A DNA stretch of 64,000 nt from Patella vulgata (Eukaryota > Mollusca > Gastropoda > Patellidae). The position numbers were made by a program, and so were the translations under genes. Shown one piece after another: positions 23,257 to 35,065 of the stretch (position 1 is its first letter; each line of letters begins with the position of its first letter). The notes under the pieces are model-generated. The model searched no databases and was not told the DNA's origin. It worked only from the letters and a program-made list of their open reading frames with translations. The DNA lies in assembly GCF_932274485.2 (NCBI RefSeq), contig NC_065887.2:40133201-40197200 (forward strand). Direction: 5' to 3'.

Positions 23257-23614
23257 CTGATTAAAACACAGATCTATATTTCGTTTCGTTTTTTGTACTT
23301 TCGATGACCTGCACTACATGAAGATCTGACTAGCTGTAGTGGGAGGTCACGTCAGGGGTCATACGTGCGACTTTTGACCCTATGACGTCAGAGTTTTGAT
23401 TAACTAATCAGCGTTGATATTTCTACTGGGATACCCATAGTTCCGCGCAACGCACGCCTGGAAGTCGCCGTAACAGACCGTTTCATTGGCTTATCCGTCA
23501 CATCAATCAGAACGTGGGTTATATAACAACTCTTATCCTGGAATAATACAGACAAGTAAAACAAAATTTTGAACTATAAAAAACGAAACGAAATAGGATC
23601 TGTGTTTTAATCAG
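23257..23614. mobile_element. MITE with ~40-bp inverted ends and a promoter-like core
   Basis: Ends CTGATTAAAACACAGATC then ATTTCGTTTCGTTTTTT on both sides in inverted orientation. The interior carries GTGGGTTATATAACAACTC (TATA-like) and GACCCTATGACGTCA (CRE-like palindrome). A second copy lies at 31,801-32,120. Confidence 0.72.
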
Positions 23615-23839
23615 CTTGATTTTCTTGTTGAAACTATCGTCTACCTGTTTTTTCTTTTCTCCCATCCACACGACTAGACGTTATTCCAGCCAAGCCCTCC
23701 CTACTACACCACCCACAAGGGGACTTCTTTTGTTGTTGTTACCACCCGAACTACCCCAGGACCTCCATCCTACACCACTTACAAAGTACCTCAACTTTTT
23801 TCAATCAACGCGACTGGATTTTTTCGCCCCCACCCCTCC

Positions 23840-23955
23840 ATCCTACACCACTGACAAAGGTAAGTGGAACATTTTCTCAGCCAACAACGGGATCGAATCC
23901 ACAGGACCCCCTTGGGTAGTGAGCCAGCGCCATACAAACTGAGCCAGCTTTGCTA
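23840..23955 (-). mobile_element. SINE family B-like head
   Basis: Minus-strand GCTGGCTCAGTTTGTATGG, B box-like GGATTCGATCCCG and TCAGTGGTGTAGGATGG. A diverged subfamily also seen at 62,580-62,812. Confidence 0.5.
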
Positions 23956-24018
23956 TCAAACGAAATTGGAATCTATCTTTCATTTGATTGAAATTGACAG
24001 TACATGTATATACATACA

Positions 24019-24404
24019 TGAGCCAAGGTGGCTAGACGGGTAAGACGTTGGCTTGCTAACCTGGAGGTCGGGTGTTCGATCTCTGCATTTGACTGAGAAA
24101 GTTCATCCAGATTTTCCTGCGTGGTTCCCTCTTGTCAGTGATACAGAACAGAGGGTCTGGCAAGGAACAACGTATAGTCGTTCGGATGGGACGAAAAACC
24201 GAGGTCTCGTGTACACATTGGTGTGCACGTAAAAGATCCCTTAGCAGTTGGAATTCGATATAAGAGTAAGCTGTAGTACCGCTGTTTGGGCAAAATTCCC
24301 CTTATGGCACACTGTATGGCGTATGCCCGTCTTCATTAGCCCGGTCAGAAGCAGAACACTAAGACGTTAAACCCAAACCCATTTTATTTCATTTTCATTT
24401 CATT
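24019..24404 (+). mobile_element. SINE family B, full-length reference copy
   Basis: tRNA-like head (AAGGTGGCTAGACGGGTAAG, B box GGGTGTTCGATCTC), then GAAAGTTCATCCAGATTTTC, GGCGTGGTTCCC-like, GGACGGAGGG-like, a TTCGGATGGGACGAAAAACC block, CACGTAAAAGATCCCTT, GAATTCGATATAAGAG, GACGTTAAACCC, and a tail of ATTTC repeats. Target duplication TATATACATACA at 24007-24018 and 24405-24416. Confidence 0.85.
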
Positions 24405-24817
24405 TATATACATACAGAAAATATTCTCAGAGATGATATAAAATTGGGACAAAAAAAATAGTTAAAACATTTAACGAGTCAGTAATTCTAAACCATTAAT
24501 TTATCTTATTATCGATTGATCTTAAGCACACATTTACGTTCCGGATATGAGCCAATTAATTCTTTTGCGTTGTAGACAAAAAAAGTCGACAAACACAGAA
24601 AGCTATATTAGTTTAAAGAGTACTAGATATCAAAGCTCTGAGCTATATTAGACCTATTGAAAAAAATACCCAATAACTCTGACCACTATATCTATCTGTA
24701 TTGCCCTAGGAACGGAAGTGTTCAGGGGATTGGTTCGATTGCTTTTATTTACTTCGCAATGACATTATTCCCCCACAGGCTATACGATTCCTGAAGACAG
24801 TGCATGGTGTTTAGAGG

Positions 24818-24892
24818 TAGCTTGAAATGGTAGGGTCTTGGGTTTTGTTCGGGTCCTCTGGTCTCCTTCCACTGCTAGAGACCCCAACAGGA
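24818..24892 (+). mobile_element. SINE family A core fragment
   Basis: GGTCTTGGGTTTTGTTCGGG, then TCCTCTGGTCTCC and CCACTGCTAGAGACCCC. Diverged. Confidence 0.5.
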
Positions 24893-25004
24893 AATTAATT
24901 ATATTACGATATAACTTATGCCCTTTACAAGGATGCATAGAACTCTTCTCCATTAAACCATTCCATCAGGGTTTGAATATTCATACGGCTAGCGAAATAG
25001 CCCC

Positions 25005-25173
25005 TTTTGTAGTCCCTTTTAGCGCAACAGCAGCAAGTGCATCCCAAATCATCAGAAAACACTATACTGATCTCCAGGAAAATCACCCGAAAATCTCCAC
25101 ACAGAAACTTATAATTACATATTCTAAAAATAAAAATCTGAACGACATCTTAGTGCACAGTAAGTTAGATTAA
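25005..25173 (+). pseudogene. Retroelement remnant, probably Penelope-like
   Basis: One open stretch reads SQIIRKHYTDLQENHPKIST, QKLIITYSKNKNLNDILVHS KLD. It resembles the region between reverse transcriptase and the GIY-YIG end of Penelope-like elements (IIRKHW ... AYRRNKNLRDILVHS). No RT core or endonuclease is visible nearby. Family assignment is tentative. Confidence 0.4.
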
Positions 25174-26330
25174 ATAAGACCAGTCTTCACCCTAACCCAA
25201 AACAAACCATATATCAAATCCTAGCCTTAACCGTTATTAAATAAAATCAACTAGATATAAGTATCCCTAGCCCTAACCCGGTGACAGTGGAACAAACATA
25301 TTTTTAGAAAATCCAATTCTTAGTAGGAAACTAGGAGAGCCTCAAATTTATTCTTTTGTCTTCAGAAACAAAAATACCAGAAGACCAGAAGCACCACCCA
25401 AGGAAGACCATCAGCGCCACCAACGCCAAAAAAACAGTGAAATCACCTTTGTATATAAATCTAGTGTATTATATGTATTTTTAATAAAACTAGGAAATAT
25501 CACGAACTAAATTTTCATCATCCTATGTCAATGCTTATGTGGAGACTTAACCTCTCCCTCAAATTCTTAAACCTAACATGGACCTAGCCCCTAACCTTAA
25601 CCTGCAATATGTCACTTGGGTGGAAGCGGACGTTAAATAAAGCTATTTCACACATTACCCTTGTATTTGGATAATGATTTACCTAGGAACATGATAACAG
25701 ACAAATAAATGAATAAATATTATACAACACATGTCAAATTTCAAGAAACATAAAAGGAAGACACGTGTATGAAATAAATAACATAGCAGGAAGAATGACA
25801 TAGATTACTTGACACTGCACTACTTCCTTATTTATTGGTTTCAACAATCGGTCACCACTGTCTCCCAGTGTAAATAGTTGTTTATTTCTAAGAAATATGT
25901 TTATTTCATGTCTTTATTTCCTAGAAACCCGGATTATTGCTATGTGCTATGACCTAATTGCACTGTTATGTATTCTTAATGGATTGTTGGGTTTTGTTTG
26001 TATTGTTAATACATTCCCTTGTCGATTGAGACTGTATCATTACAATACACACTAACAATTTAATATTTTTAAATATAAAAAGATGAGTCATTTAATATTT
26101 AATGAAGAAAATTTAAACAAAATACCAACCCTATATATGCCCCCTCCCCCGCCCCCGACTTAGATTCAATCGAATTTCGAAAAAAAAAACTCATCATTTA
26201 TATTCGCCCAAAACAAACTGACGCGGGCTTATTACCTCGCGAACAGCATACTTCGATGAAATTTCAATCCAACATAACTTGATAAATACTGAATGGAATT
26301 GAGCCATTTCGGGGCCGATATTTATATTAG
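25174..26330. other. Unannotated intergenic DNA
   Basis: Scattered CCCTAACCC-like words (25,185-25,285, 25,570-25,605), otherwise AT-rich with no gene. 26,599-27,577 includes an isolated (TC)n run at 27,184-27,221 and no other feature. Confidence 0.5.
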
Positions 26331-26598
26331 AGATGGGTGGTGTATGGCCGAACGTTGTATCATAAGTATGTCACTGAGTCAACTGGTGTGGTTTCGATTC
26401 CCCGGTTGTACGTGACAAGGAGTAGAGTCGCCTGTCCAACCTCGTGGGTTTCTTCCGGGTCCCTTTGTTTCCTCTCACTGCTAAAGACCCCTACGCGCAA
26501 GCGAATTATTGAAATAAAATTGAACCATATGTTAGTCCCGAAATGACCTAGTTTGTGTCGAGTGAACATTAAACACCATCTCTCTCTCTCTCTCTCTG
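26331..26598 (+). mobile_element. SINE family A
   Basis: Shortened head (TATGGCCGAACG), intact B box and core, (TC)n tail. Confidence 0.8.
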
Positions 26599-27180
26599 GT
26601 TCATTTTTCACCATATTTTACTTTGCAAGGTATTCGTACTGCTTAAAATAAGGCATGGAGACTTTACAGGTCCATTTACTGTAAAATAAACTATTGAAAG
26701 TAGAATTGTTCAGGTTTTAGGTGGCAATGCGTGACAAGTTATAATTTTTCAAAATTTTGTTTTATGTAAGGGATTCCTATTGCTTTAAATAACGCATCGA
26801 GACTTTAACATACGTGCGCAACTCGAATAAGCATAACTTATCGTTCGAAGTAAAGACGGCCTGCAATGAGAATAATCCTCAATCAAACATGAAATCTAGA
26901 GATTGGTCATTCTAAGAATCTTTTACAGTCAATGTTGTTGGGTGGGGGTGGGAGTGTCAACGGTGGCTTTAGAGAACAGGGTATGTAGCATTGATTTAAG
27001 CACCATGATTACGTAGAGGGTTTGTATGCCTGGCTTGTTGCGTTTTTCTCCGAGTTACCCTGTTTGCTAGTAATAAAATTATATCAAACCTATTTTCTAT
27101 TGAGCTGACGTAAACATATTAATGATAAAATAACTGGTGTAAATATTATATACCCCAGCCCGAGGCATATATGTACAATG

Positions 27181-27223
<43 letters not shown>

Positions 27224-27577
27224 CTTGTTTATTAGTTCCAAAATGAATTATTAAATAAAGATATAACTTTCCTAATCGTGTCAAATCCTCGCACAGTAAC
27301 TTTTCACTTCAGGTTAAATAGCCACAAATTACATTGTATTGTTTGTTTATTACAACATTCATTCCTTTAAAAATAAAAAACAAATAAAAAAACAAAGAAA
27401 AACAAAATAGGTTTATATCCCGAGGTGACAATTAGAACTAATATCTATACTTGAGACGCACTCTTCACTAGATAGAAATGACCTCATTTTTGTACAGGCT
27501 AACAGGCTAACGGCGAATTAGAAAATAAATTAAGCCTAACAGCAGAGTGTGTGTTCTTTTTTCTCTCCTAAAATAGA

Positions 27578-28246
27578 TTTAAAAAATGGAAGGGAAGAGA
27601 AGAAAGAAAATGACAGGGAAGGGCGAGGAAGAACGTCAGAACGAACATAGAATGGGAGAGACGAGAGAAAATTGAATGGAATAGACGAGAGGATATGGAA
27701 GGGAAAAGACAAGAAGAAGACAAGAACATGGACGGGAAAGGAAGAAAGGAAATGGAAGTAAAAAGGTGAAATGGGTGGAAGGAAAGATTGAATGGACGGG
27801 CGTAAATAAAATAGAATGAATGGGCGGAACGAAACTGGCATGGACCGGCGGAAAGACATAGAATGGAAGGGAAGGGGAGAATGAAAAGGGAAGGAAGAAA
27901 ATGGAATGGAAGAAGGTGAGGTGGAAGGAAATGGAATGGAAGAGGTGAAATGGAAGGAATAGACGAAAATGGAAGGAATAGAAGAAAATGGAATGTAACA
28001 AAATGGAATGGAATGTAACAAAATGGAATGGAATAGAAGAAAATGGAATGGAAGAATATGGAATGGAAGAAGGTGGAATGGAGGAAGGTGAAATGGAAGG
28101 GAGGGACATTGAATGAAAGAAGGTGAAATGGAAGGAATGGAAGTTAATAGAATTAAGGGGATGAAAAAAAAAGGAAGGAATGGAAAAAATGGAATGAAAG
28201 AAGGTGAAAGGGAAGGGAGGAGACAAAATGGAGTAAAAGATGTTTA
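27578..28246 (+). repeat. 670-bp purine (GGAAT/GAAAATG) tract
   Basis: Nearly pure purine on the plus strand, built of degenerate GGAATGGAAGAAAATGGAAT-type units. The minus strand reads as long open frames of FHSIPFSSIP repeats, which are a by-product of composition. Confidence 0.85.
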
Positions 28247-28247
28247 A

Positions 28248-28392
28248 CACTGTTCCTCTGGTTTCCGCCCACTGCTAAAATCCCTACGTGCAAGTGCAGT
28301 ATTGAAATACAATTGTACTATATGTTAGTCCCCGAAATAACCTAATTTGTATTCGTGTCGAGGTGACATTAAACCCTATTTCTCTCTCTCCT
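28248..28392 (+). mobile_element. SINE family A 3' half
   Basis: Starts in the core (TTCCTCTGGTTTCCGCCCAC) and runs to a short (TC)n. It abuts the end of the purine tract. Confidence 0.7.
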
Positions 28393-29057
28393 CGAATTAA
28401 CGATACACGCCCCACTCTCCCGGCGCCGCCCTGGTTTAAACTAATAGCTATCACATGATGTTACGTCTGGCGATATTTTATCAAATGAAAGTAGTCTGGT
28501 CGATTGCGACACAATATAACCTTCGACAAAAACTCATCCCAAACTCTGTATGCAGTAAGACAAAATCTCAGACCACTTTCTTTATTAGGGCATACGCTGA
28601 TAATGAAAATTAACTTAAAAGAAAGGGGTCATTTCAGGCGACCAACGGACCTCGCGATGATAATGATGTTTATCGTAGCCAATGTATGAGTACATGTCAT
28701 TAAGGCAGGAAAATAGCTCACTGCGGGTACCCAAAACAAACTGCAGTAGCCCACGGCGGCCAAGATAAGAAAGCTTTTAAGAAAAGCCTTCTCGGAGACA
28801 AGTTCGGAGTTGGTGCTTTTAAAATGGTTTATTTTGCCCGTAAGTTAAACTGGTTTAATTATCTCCGGTGATTTTAAACTCGTTTAAATATAAGCGTCTG
28901 AACGGGCAACTAGTATTGGCCTAATTTGATAAAGCGCTCGCCATCAGAGATTATTGTGGTTCAATGTGCATCTGTTCAGTTGCAAATTTTATTTTTTTAA
29001 AATATGGATTATTTTTGTTGCTATACGTCTGTATTCATATGGTTAGTGCTAAATGAT

Positions 29058-29199
29058 AAGGTCACGAGATGTAAACAGGGCTAGCGCTAATCCCAACCCT
29101 AACCCTAACCCTGGTTATAGCCCCAATGCTTATCCTAACCCTAACCCACAATCTGGCAGCAATCAGGTGCCTTAACCTTGTTTACATCTCAGTGACCTT
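29058..29199. mobile_element. Small MITE with telomere-like CCCTAA repeats inside
   Basis: Inverted ends AAGGTCACGAGATGTAAACA and (reverse) AAGGTCACTGAGATGTAAAC. The interior includes (CCCTAA)n-like stretches (29,090-29,145). A relative in opposite orientation lies at 41,222-41,422. Confidence 0.55.
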
Positions 29200-29714
29200 G
29201 GCAAAAATTGAGCTCGCCTTAAAAAATAGATTTAGCCGTCTTCATATCTGGGGACTAAAAACAAATAAAGGTCCCGGATCCTGAATCACTAGAGACAAGT
29301 CGAGGCAATTTTTGTACACATTTATAACCAACAAGGCCATCTTCCACATTTCCCATTGCGTTTTCGTTCGATATATGTCAACCATCACTGTGGGCTATGC
29401 GTTGCATATATAAAATACTGATATAGGACAAGAGATGGAAGGGTCCACGGCGCTGTTTTATATAGTGTGTGATCGAAAAAACAAAAATAAACGAACACGT
29501 CATTAATTGTATTAAAAATAACACATGCAAAATAGGCCATGTTGTAAAGGAGCACTTGATGTGTTTGTGACTTGTTAGTCGACTATAAATTACGACAAGG
29601 TCGAACCACTCTAGATGTTGTAAATAGAAACCCTTGTGTATCAGTTTTTACTTTGTAAATAAATAATATTATTATTCGTATCAGCTAACAGGGAAGTCAA
29701 ACATGTATGGTTAA

Positions 29715-30180
29715 AGTAGCTAAGTCTCTAACTCAATATCATCCAAAACCTTCGACATTGAAAACACGAATTATTTGTCGGTTTAAATCAACATTGATGT
29801 TCTGATCTTACCGAGAAAAGATGGGCTTCTGATATCCAATATTTAAGACAAAATAAACATTTTACGATTGGTACACGACTCGTGTACCATAATGCGTTTC
29901 AGCGCAATTTGTAGCAAGTGACTCCAAGAACGAGGTTAGACATATTCCACATTTATGTCAAAGAGCATGCGCAATAAATACTAACGGTGTAGACTGGAAT
30001 AACCAGACGCAGAGATTGCCATTCGATTGAGACTTCTGGCGTATTTCGCCGAACATAAGTGCTTTGAAATTAGAGTAAAAACGGAAACGACTGAATGTAA
30101 ATTAGTTTATTTACATTCATATTACATTACTATATACGTTGCGACCCATTTGTGTCAATTTGTAGGTCCTAAATATTAGC
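29715..30180 (+). mobile_element. TTAA MITE family 1
   Basis: Starts TTAA-AGTAGCTAAGTCTCTAAC. The interior includes TACACGACTCGTGTACC and GTTGCGACCCATTTGTGTC. The 3' end is cut near ATATTAGCACC, where a SINE B begins. Confidence 0.75.
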
Positions 30181-30682
30181 ACCAGTCGTTTGAATGGTGT
30201 GAAAAAGCAAGTTCCTGTGTACACATTTATCTGTATGTAAAAGAAACCTAGGGAAATGGAATTATGCCCAGTTTCATTATCCCAGTTGGTGCAGCAAAGA
30301 CATTAAAGGGACAATAACACTCTTGCTGGCTTGACAGCTCCAGAAAATAAAAAATAGCCTTATTCTAAGTACTAGATGTGTTAGTGTCCTACCTGTTGTG
30401 TAAATTATCCATTAAATCCTATTTTACTTGTCCAGAAGGTTCAAAAATATTTTTAAATCCAAGTCACATTTGAAAAGCTTTACGTCAGGCTTTTCAAATC
30501 ATTTAGTTGAATTTTTCCAATTTTTTAAATTAGGTGTGTTAAGATGAAATTTGTATCATCAATTAATTGGAATATTGTAAAATAGTACAATTTGTTGACC
30601 AGAATAAAGATTGGGACATATTATTCAGTTACAACAAGAGTGGTATTGAGCCTTTAAAATCCATTTCATTTCATTTCATCTC
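30170..30682 (+). mobile_element. SINE family B split by a TTAA MITE
   Basis: Body 30,170-30,306 (GTGTACACATTTATCTG, AGCAAAGACATTAA) and tail 30,654-30,682 (TTTAAAATCCATTTCATTTC). The break falls at the TTAA of the family's normal GTTAAACCCC motif. Confidence 0.7.
30307..30653. mobile_element. TTAA-flanked MITE inside SINE B
   Basis: Ends AGGGACAATAACACTCTTG and (reverse) AGGCTCAATACCACTCTTG. TTAA at 30303-30306 and 30654-30657 corresponds to the single TTAA of the SINE B consensus. Confidence 0.75.
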
Positions 30683-31217
30683 AGTAACGCCCGCCATTTT
30701 GTTTCTTAAAAGAGGCGAACGTGTAGTAGAAAGGTCGTTGGCTGCTCTAGTGCATTAATGTCAATATAATTAATTAAGATATTTTTTCTCAAACCAAAAT
30801 AAATTCTCTGTAACATAAACGCTTGTTTCCGGTAGTTGTTATTGACGTCAAGTCTCAACACATGAGCCGGTTATGTATATTAACATATATATATAGAAGT
30901 TTATCACCCAATAATACATTCTACAGTAGATATCGCTTGTGTGATTGATTGGTCAGTTGAAAAGGAACTACTTTTTTTTTATTTTCAAAGAACAAGTCAT
31001 TTCTTATTAAAAGTAACTTTTTTTTAAAAAAATGAACTATTGTTATTCAATTGACCTTGATGGAAACACTGGGCCAATACAAAGGACTTTGCAATGGTTG
31101 AATTGCTGTCAAAAAATGATGTATCACTACGCCGGAATGTTCAGTAAAAGTCAAATCTACAGCAAAGAATTATATTTATCTATTTGTGCATGTAAGAAGG
31201 GATTGGGTGATAAATAA

Positions 31218-31360
31218 AATCTCCTACTCGTCTTTTTTGATATCAAAAAATATCAACACTCGTAGATAAAGTAAAAAAAAACTCGACAGAGCCTCGTTTT
31301 TTGTTACTTTATCAACTTGTGTTGATATTTTTTGATATCAAAAAAGACTGGTAGGAGATT
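31218..31360. mobile_element. 143-bp near-perfect foldback MITE
   Basis: AATCTCCTACTCGTCTTTTT and its reverse at 31,340-31,360, with GATATCAAAAAATATCAACA on both arms. The centre of about 30 bp is CTCGACAGAGCCTCG-like. Non-coding. Confidence 0.75.
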
Positions 31361-31800
31361 CTCTATATATGGCAGGTTTGTGTCGGGTGAATGTTCTCAA
31401 ACAATATATAATCAGATGTGTCGTGACATGTCTCACTCCTCTATTATCCTCTTTTATTTTTATTTTCTGGAACAGGTCCGTAAACGCTACTCATCTTCTT
31501 GTTATTTTGTCCACCAATTCAAGTAAGATCGACATTAACCTTGGCCTTCTTGTTCCTTGGACAATTGTGCATCGATTTTTATATGAAAGCCCAAGATGGC
31601 GACAATGACGTCATGCTCACTTCCTGATCATATTCTATCGTACATTGTTTTGTCTACGCCTAAAGGTGTGGGGAGTTCTGAGAATGTTGGCACATATTAC
31701 GACCTAGGCCTACGTCATATTAATTATGCAACACTACCCACAAATCAGGTTTTGGTAAAATCCAACCAGGTAACGACTATCTAGTGTACAGTGTCAACTG

Positions 31801-32120
31801 TTTCGCTATTTTTATACCTTCGATGGCCTACACTACATGAAGATCTAACGGGTTTTAGTTTAAGGTCACGTCAGAGGTCATACGAACGAATTTTAACCCT
31901 ATGGCGCCAGACATTTGATTAACCAATCAGCGTTGATGTTTCTAGTGGTTACACACAGTTCCGTGCACCCCACGCCACAAACTCATTGGCTAATCCCTCA
32001 CATCATCCAGAACTCGGGTTATATAACAACTCTTCCAGATCCTAGTGTAGTAAAGATAAGTAAAACGAAATTTTGACGTATAAAAAAAACGAAACGAAAC
32101 AGGATCTGTATTTTAATCAG
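31801..32120. mobile_element. Second copy of the TATA-bearing MITE
   Basis: Same interior as 23,257-23,614, including AATCAGCGTTGATGTTTCTA and CGGGTTATATAACAACTCTT. The left end is worn; the right end AGGATCTGTATTTTAATCAG is intact. Confidence 0.7.
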
Positions 32121-32338
32121 ATTGTATCAAAGACACCCTGTTTTTAACAATGGTTTGTGTTCATGTGTAATATAATAATGGTTACAGTAGCACTGACACC
32201 AATCGGATTAGGTTGACATCAGTTGATAACAGTGCAGATTTTTCTGAAACCTAAAACGAGTAAGTTTTCGGGTCTATGAGTAGGACTGTATATACACTAA
32301 TGTGAATATTTTCACTACGACTTAACAACACGTATCGA

Positions 32339-32594
32339 GGGGTTGGATGGCCGAATGGTTAGTACGTAGGCGCTGTATCATAAGGTCTTACACTGAGTCA
32401 ACTGGCGGGGTTTCGATTCCCCGGTTGTATGTGACAAGGAGTAGAGTCGCCTGTCCAACCTCATGGGTTTCTTCCGGGTCCTCCAGTTTCCTCCCACTGC
32501 TTAAGACCCCTACGCGCAAGCGAATTATTGAAATACAATTGAACCATGTGTTAGTCCCGAAATGACCTAGTTTGTGTCGAGTTGAACTTAAACC

Positions 32595-32625
<31 letters not shown>
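32339..32625 (+). mobile_element. SINE family A, full length
   Basis: Complete head GGTTGGATGGCCGAATGG, B box GGTTTCGATTCCCCGG, core and (TC)n. Confidence 0.88.
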
Positions 32626-32940
32626 AGGGGAATCACACCATACATGTATGAAGTGAGAAGATAAAGGGGTGGACAAGACACACACAACACGGACATTACA
32701 AGCAATAAAAAATGTACTATCAAATAGAGTGAAAGGATCCATGAGCCTGTCGCAAGCGTCCACGGTGCTGTATATAGGCTACAGTTCGGAAAACTGAAGA
32801 ACAAAAGCCAGTTTTGATGGTTTTGACTCGCGTCTGGCCACCAACAGTCAAACTAAGTCCGGGAAATAGTCAGACATTTCAGACCATAACTGATCTGATG
32901 TATTACAAGAGTTAAACACTAAAATAAAATGTCGATTTAA

Positions 32941-33382
32941 AGTAGCTAAGTCTCTAACTCAATATCATCCAAAGTCATACACGTTGAAAATGCAAATTAT
33001 TTGTCAATTCAAATCAACATTGATGTTGTGATCTTACAAGGAAAAGACAGGCTTCTGATATCCAATATTTAAGACAAAATAAACATTTTACCATTGGTAT
33101 ACGAATCGTGTACCATAGTGCGTTTTAGCGTCATTTGCAACAAGTGACCAGAAAGAACGAGGCTAGACATATTCAACTGGAGAACCTGCTCAATAGACTG
33201 GAATAACCAGACGCTGGAAATTGCTATAGGGTTGAGACACATGCCTTATTTCGCTGGACATAACTGATTTGAAATTAGAGTCAAAAAGAAAACAATTGAA
33301 TGTAAATCAGTTTACATACAATCAGATTACATTATTATATACGTTGCGACCCATTTGGGTCAATTTCTAGGTCCCAAATATT
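32941..33382 (+). mobile_element. TTAA MITE family 1
   Basis: Close relative of the 29.7-kb copy: TTAA-AGTAGCTAAGTCTCTAAC to GTTGCGACCCATTTGGG and GTCCCAAATATTTAA. Confidence 0.75.
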
Positions 33383-33474
33383 TAATTAAATTGAATCCAA
33401 TGTGTTGATTTGCTTCGAGATCATCGCCAAGAGCCCGTGTCGAGATAGAACTGATTTTGTGTTCAGTAGTCTAA

Positions 33475-33901
33475 AGGAGCTAAATTCCTGTTGTTTAGCA
33501 CTTATAAATGGACACAAACGCATATAATAATGTAATAGTAATGGATATGAACTGGTTTGCATTCTATCGTTTCAGTTTTTACTATAATTTCTAATCACTT
33601 ATTTCGGTGAAATACGCGAGTTCAAATTGAATGGTAGTCTTTAGCGTCTGATTATTCTAGTCTACTCCGGTAGTTTTCCCTTGTGGGATATGTTTAGCCT
33701 CGTTCATCGAGAAGCTTCATTACAAATGGTGCTGGAAAGAATTTTGGCACGCGATTCATGTGCCAAGTTTAAAATTTACATTTTGTCTTAAATATTGGAT
33801 ACCATAAGCCCAATAAGCCCAATGTTGATTTAAATTCTCCAATAAAACCTGTTTGCACTGTTGAAGACTGTGGCTGATACTGGGTTAAAGACATGTCTCC
33901 T
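33475..33901 (-). mobile_element. TTAA MITE family 1, reverse copy
   Basis: Ends AGGAGCTAAATTCC and GGAGACATGTCTTTAACCC in reverse; TTAA at 33902-33905, CTAA on the left. It faces the previous copy across 90 bp, so the two form a large imperfect palindrome. Confidence 0.72.
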
Positions 33902-33905
33902 TTAA

Positions 33906-34599
33906 CTTACTATCAAAGTGAAATTAACTGTCGTATTGTTATGAGACATTTGAGCTAAAGACTTGTCTCCTTTAAGCTAAACTGAAAATCAAACTTAGTA
34001 AACGAACCGTCTTCTGCTTAAAGTAGCTTAGTCTCTAACTCAATATCGAAACGCAAATGCTTTTCGTTAAAGTTCATCTGGCCTTGAAACGAGATCCACG
34101 AAGATATCTCGACTGAAAGTAGGTTGTGTAATGTCTCGTCTTAATGTCGGGTTGTGTAATGAGTAGGTTATATACGTTATCAGTAAAATTATTAATATCA
34201 TCATGGGGTGACTTTTGGCGTCATGGTGTCAACCGTGACTCACTTTAAATTATTTTAAAGGTGGTGGTCCACCTGTTTCTGTAGATCTTGACGACTTTAA
34301 GAAGATTTCTAGATGCCCCCCTCCCCATTTAAAATCTGTCTTTATTACCGAATGTGTTAATGACGTCATCAATATTACTAGAATTTGCAATGTGGCGGCC
34401 CCAAATGGTAAAATGACGATGTCAAATTTGTTTATTTAGTGTGTTGAAATTATCTGTATACTGTGGTTCTACTCTTTCCAATAGACAACATCAAGTGCTC
34501 ATTTAGCAATTGACGTCATCAGTTCCAGACTATGTTTAATTAATATACTATCAATATCACACTATAGCATAATGTATCACAGACTATGTCACTATTGCT
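33906..34599. other. Unannotated intergenic DNA
   Basis: Holds a 60-bp left end of MITE family 1 (34,017-34,075) and otherwise nothing. 28,393-29,057, 29,200-29,710, 30,683-31,217, 32,626-32,936 and 35,066-35,894 have no feature I can support. Confidence 0.5.
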
Positions 34600-35065
34600 A
34601 CACTTCAGTCTATTTCATGTATTCCAGACTTTAGGCTACATCACCAGTTCCAGACATTAGGCTGCATCACCACTTCCAGAAATTAGGCTGCACCAGTTCC
34701 ATATATTAGGCTGCATTGCCACTTCCAGACATTAGGCTGCACCAGTTCCATACATTAGGCTGCATCACCAGTTCCAGATATTAGTAATATTAGGCTGCAT
34801 CCCCAGTGTCAGACTTTAGGCTACATCACCAGTTCCAGACATTAGGCTGCATCACCACTTCCTGACATTAGGCTGCATCACCACTTCCTGACATTAGGCT
34901 GTATCACCACTTCCAGAAATTAGGCTGCATCACCAGTGTCAGACATTAGGCTATTTCACCACTTCCAAACATTACGCTACTTCACCAGCTCGATGTCAGA
35001 CAATGGGCTATTTCACCATTGTCAGACATCAACAATGCATGTAATTAGACTATTTCATCAGTTCA
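34600..35065 (+). repeat. ~26-bp minisatellite
   Basis: About 16 degenerate units of TTCCAGACATTAGGCTGCAT-CACCAC. Some units are shortened. Confidence 0.85.

Noticed and set aside
27536-28250. 161- and 204-residue minus-strand frames rich in FHSIPFSS
   Set aside because: They are translations of the purine tract's complement. No start context, domain or non-repeat sequence.
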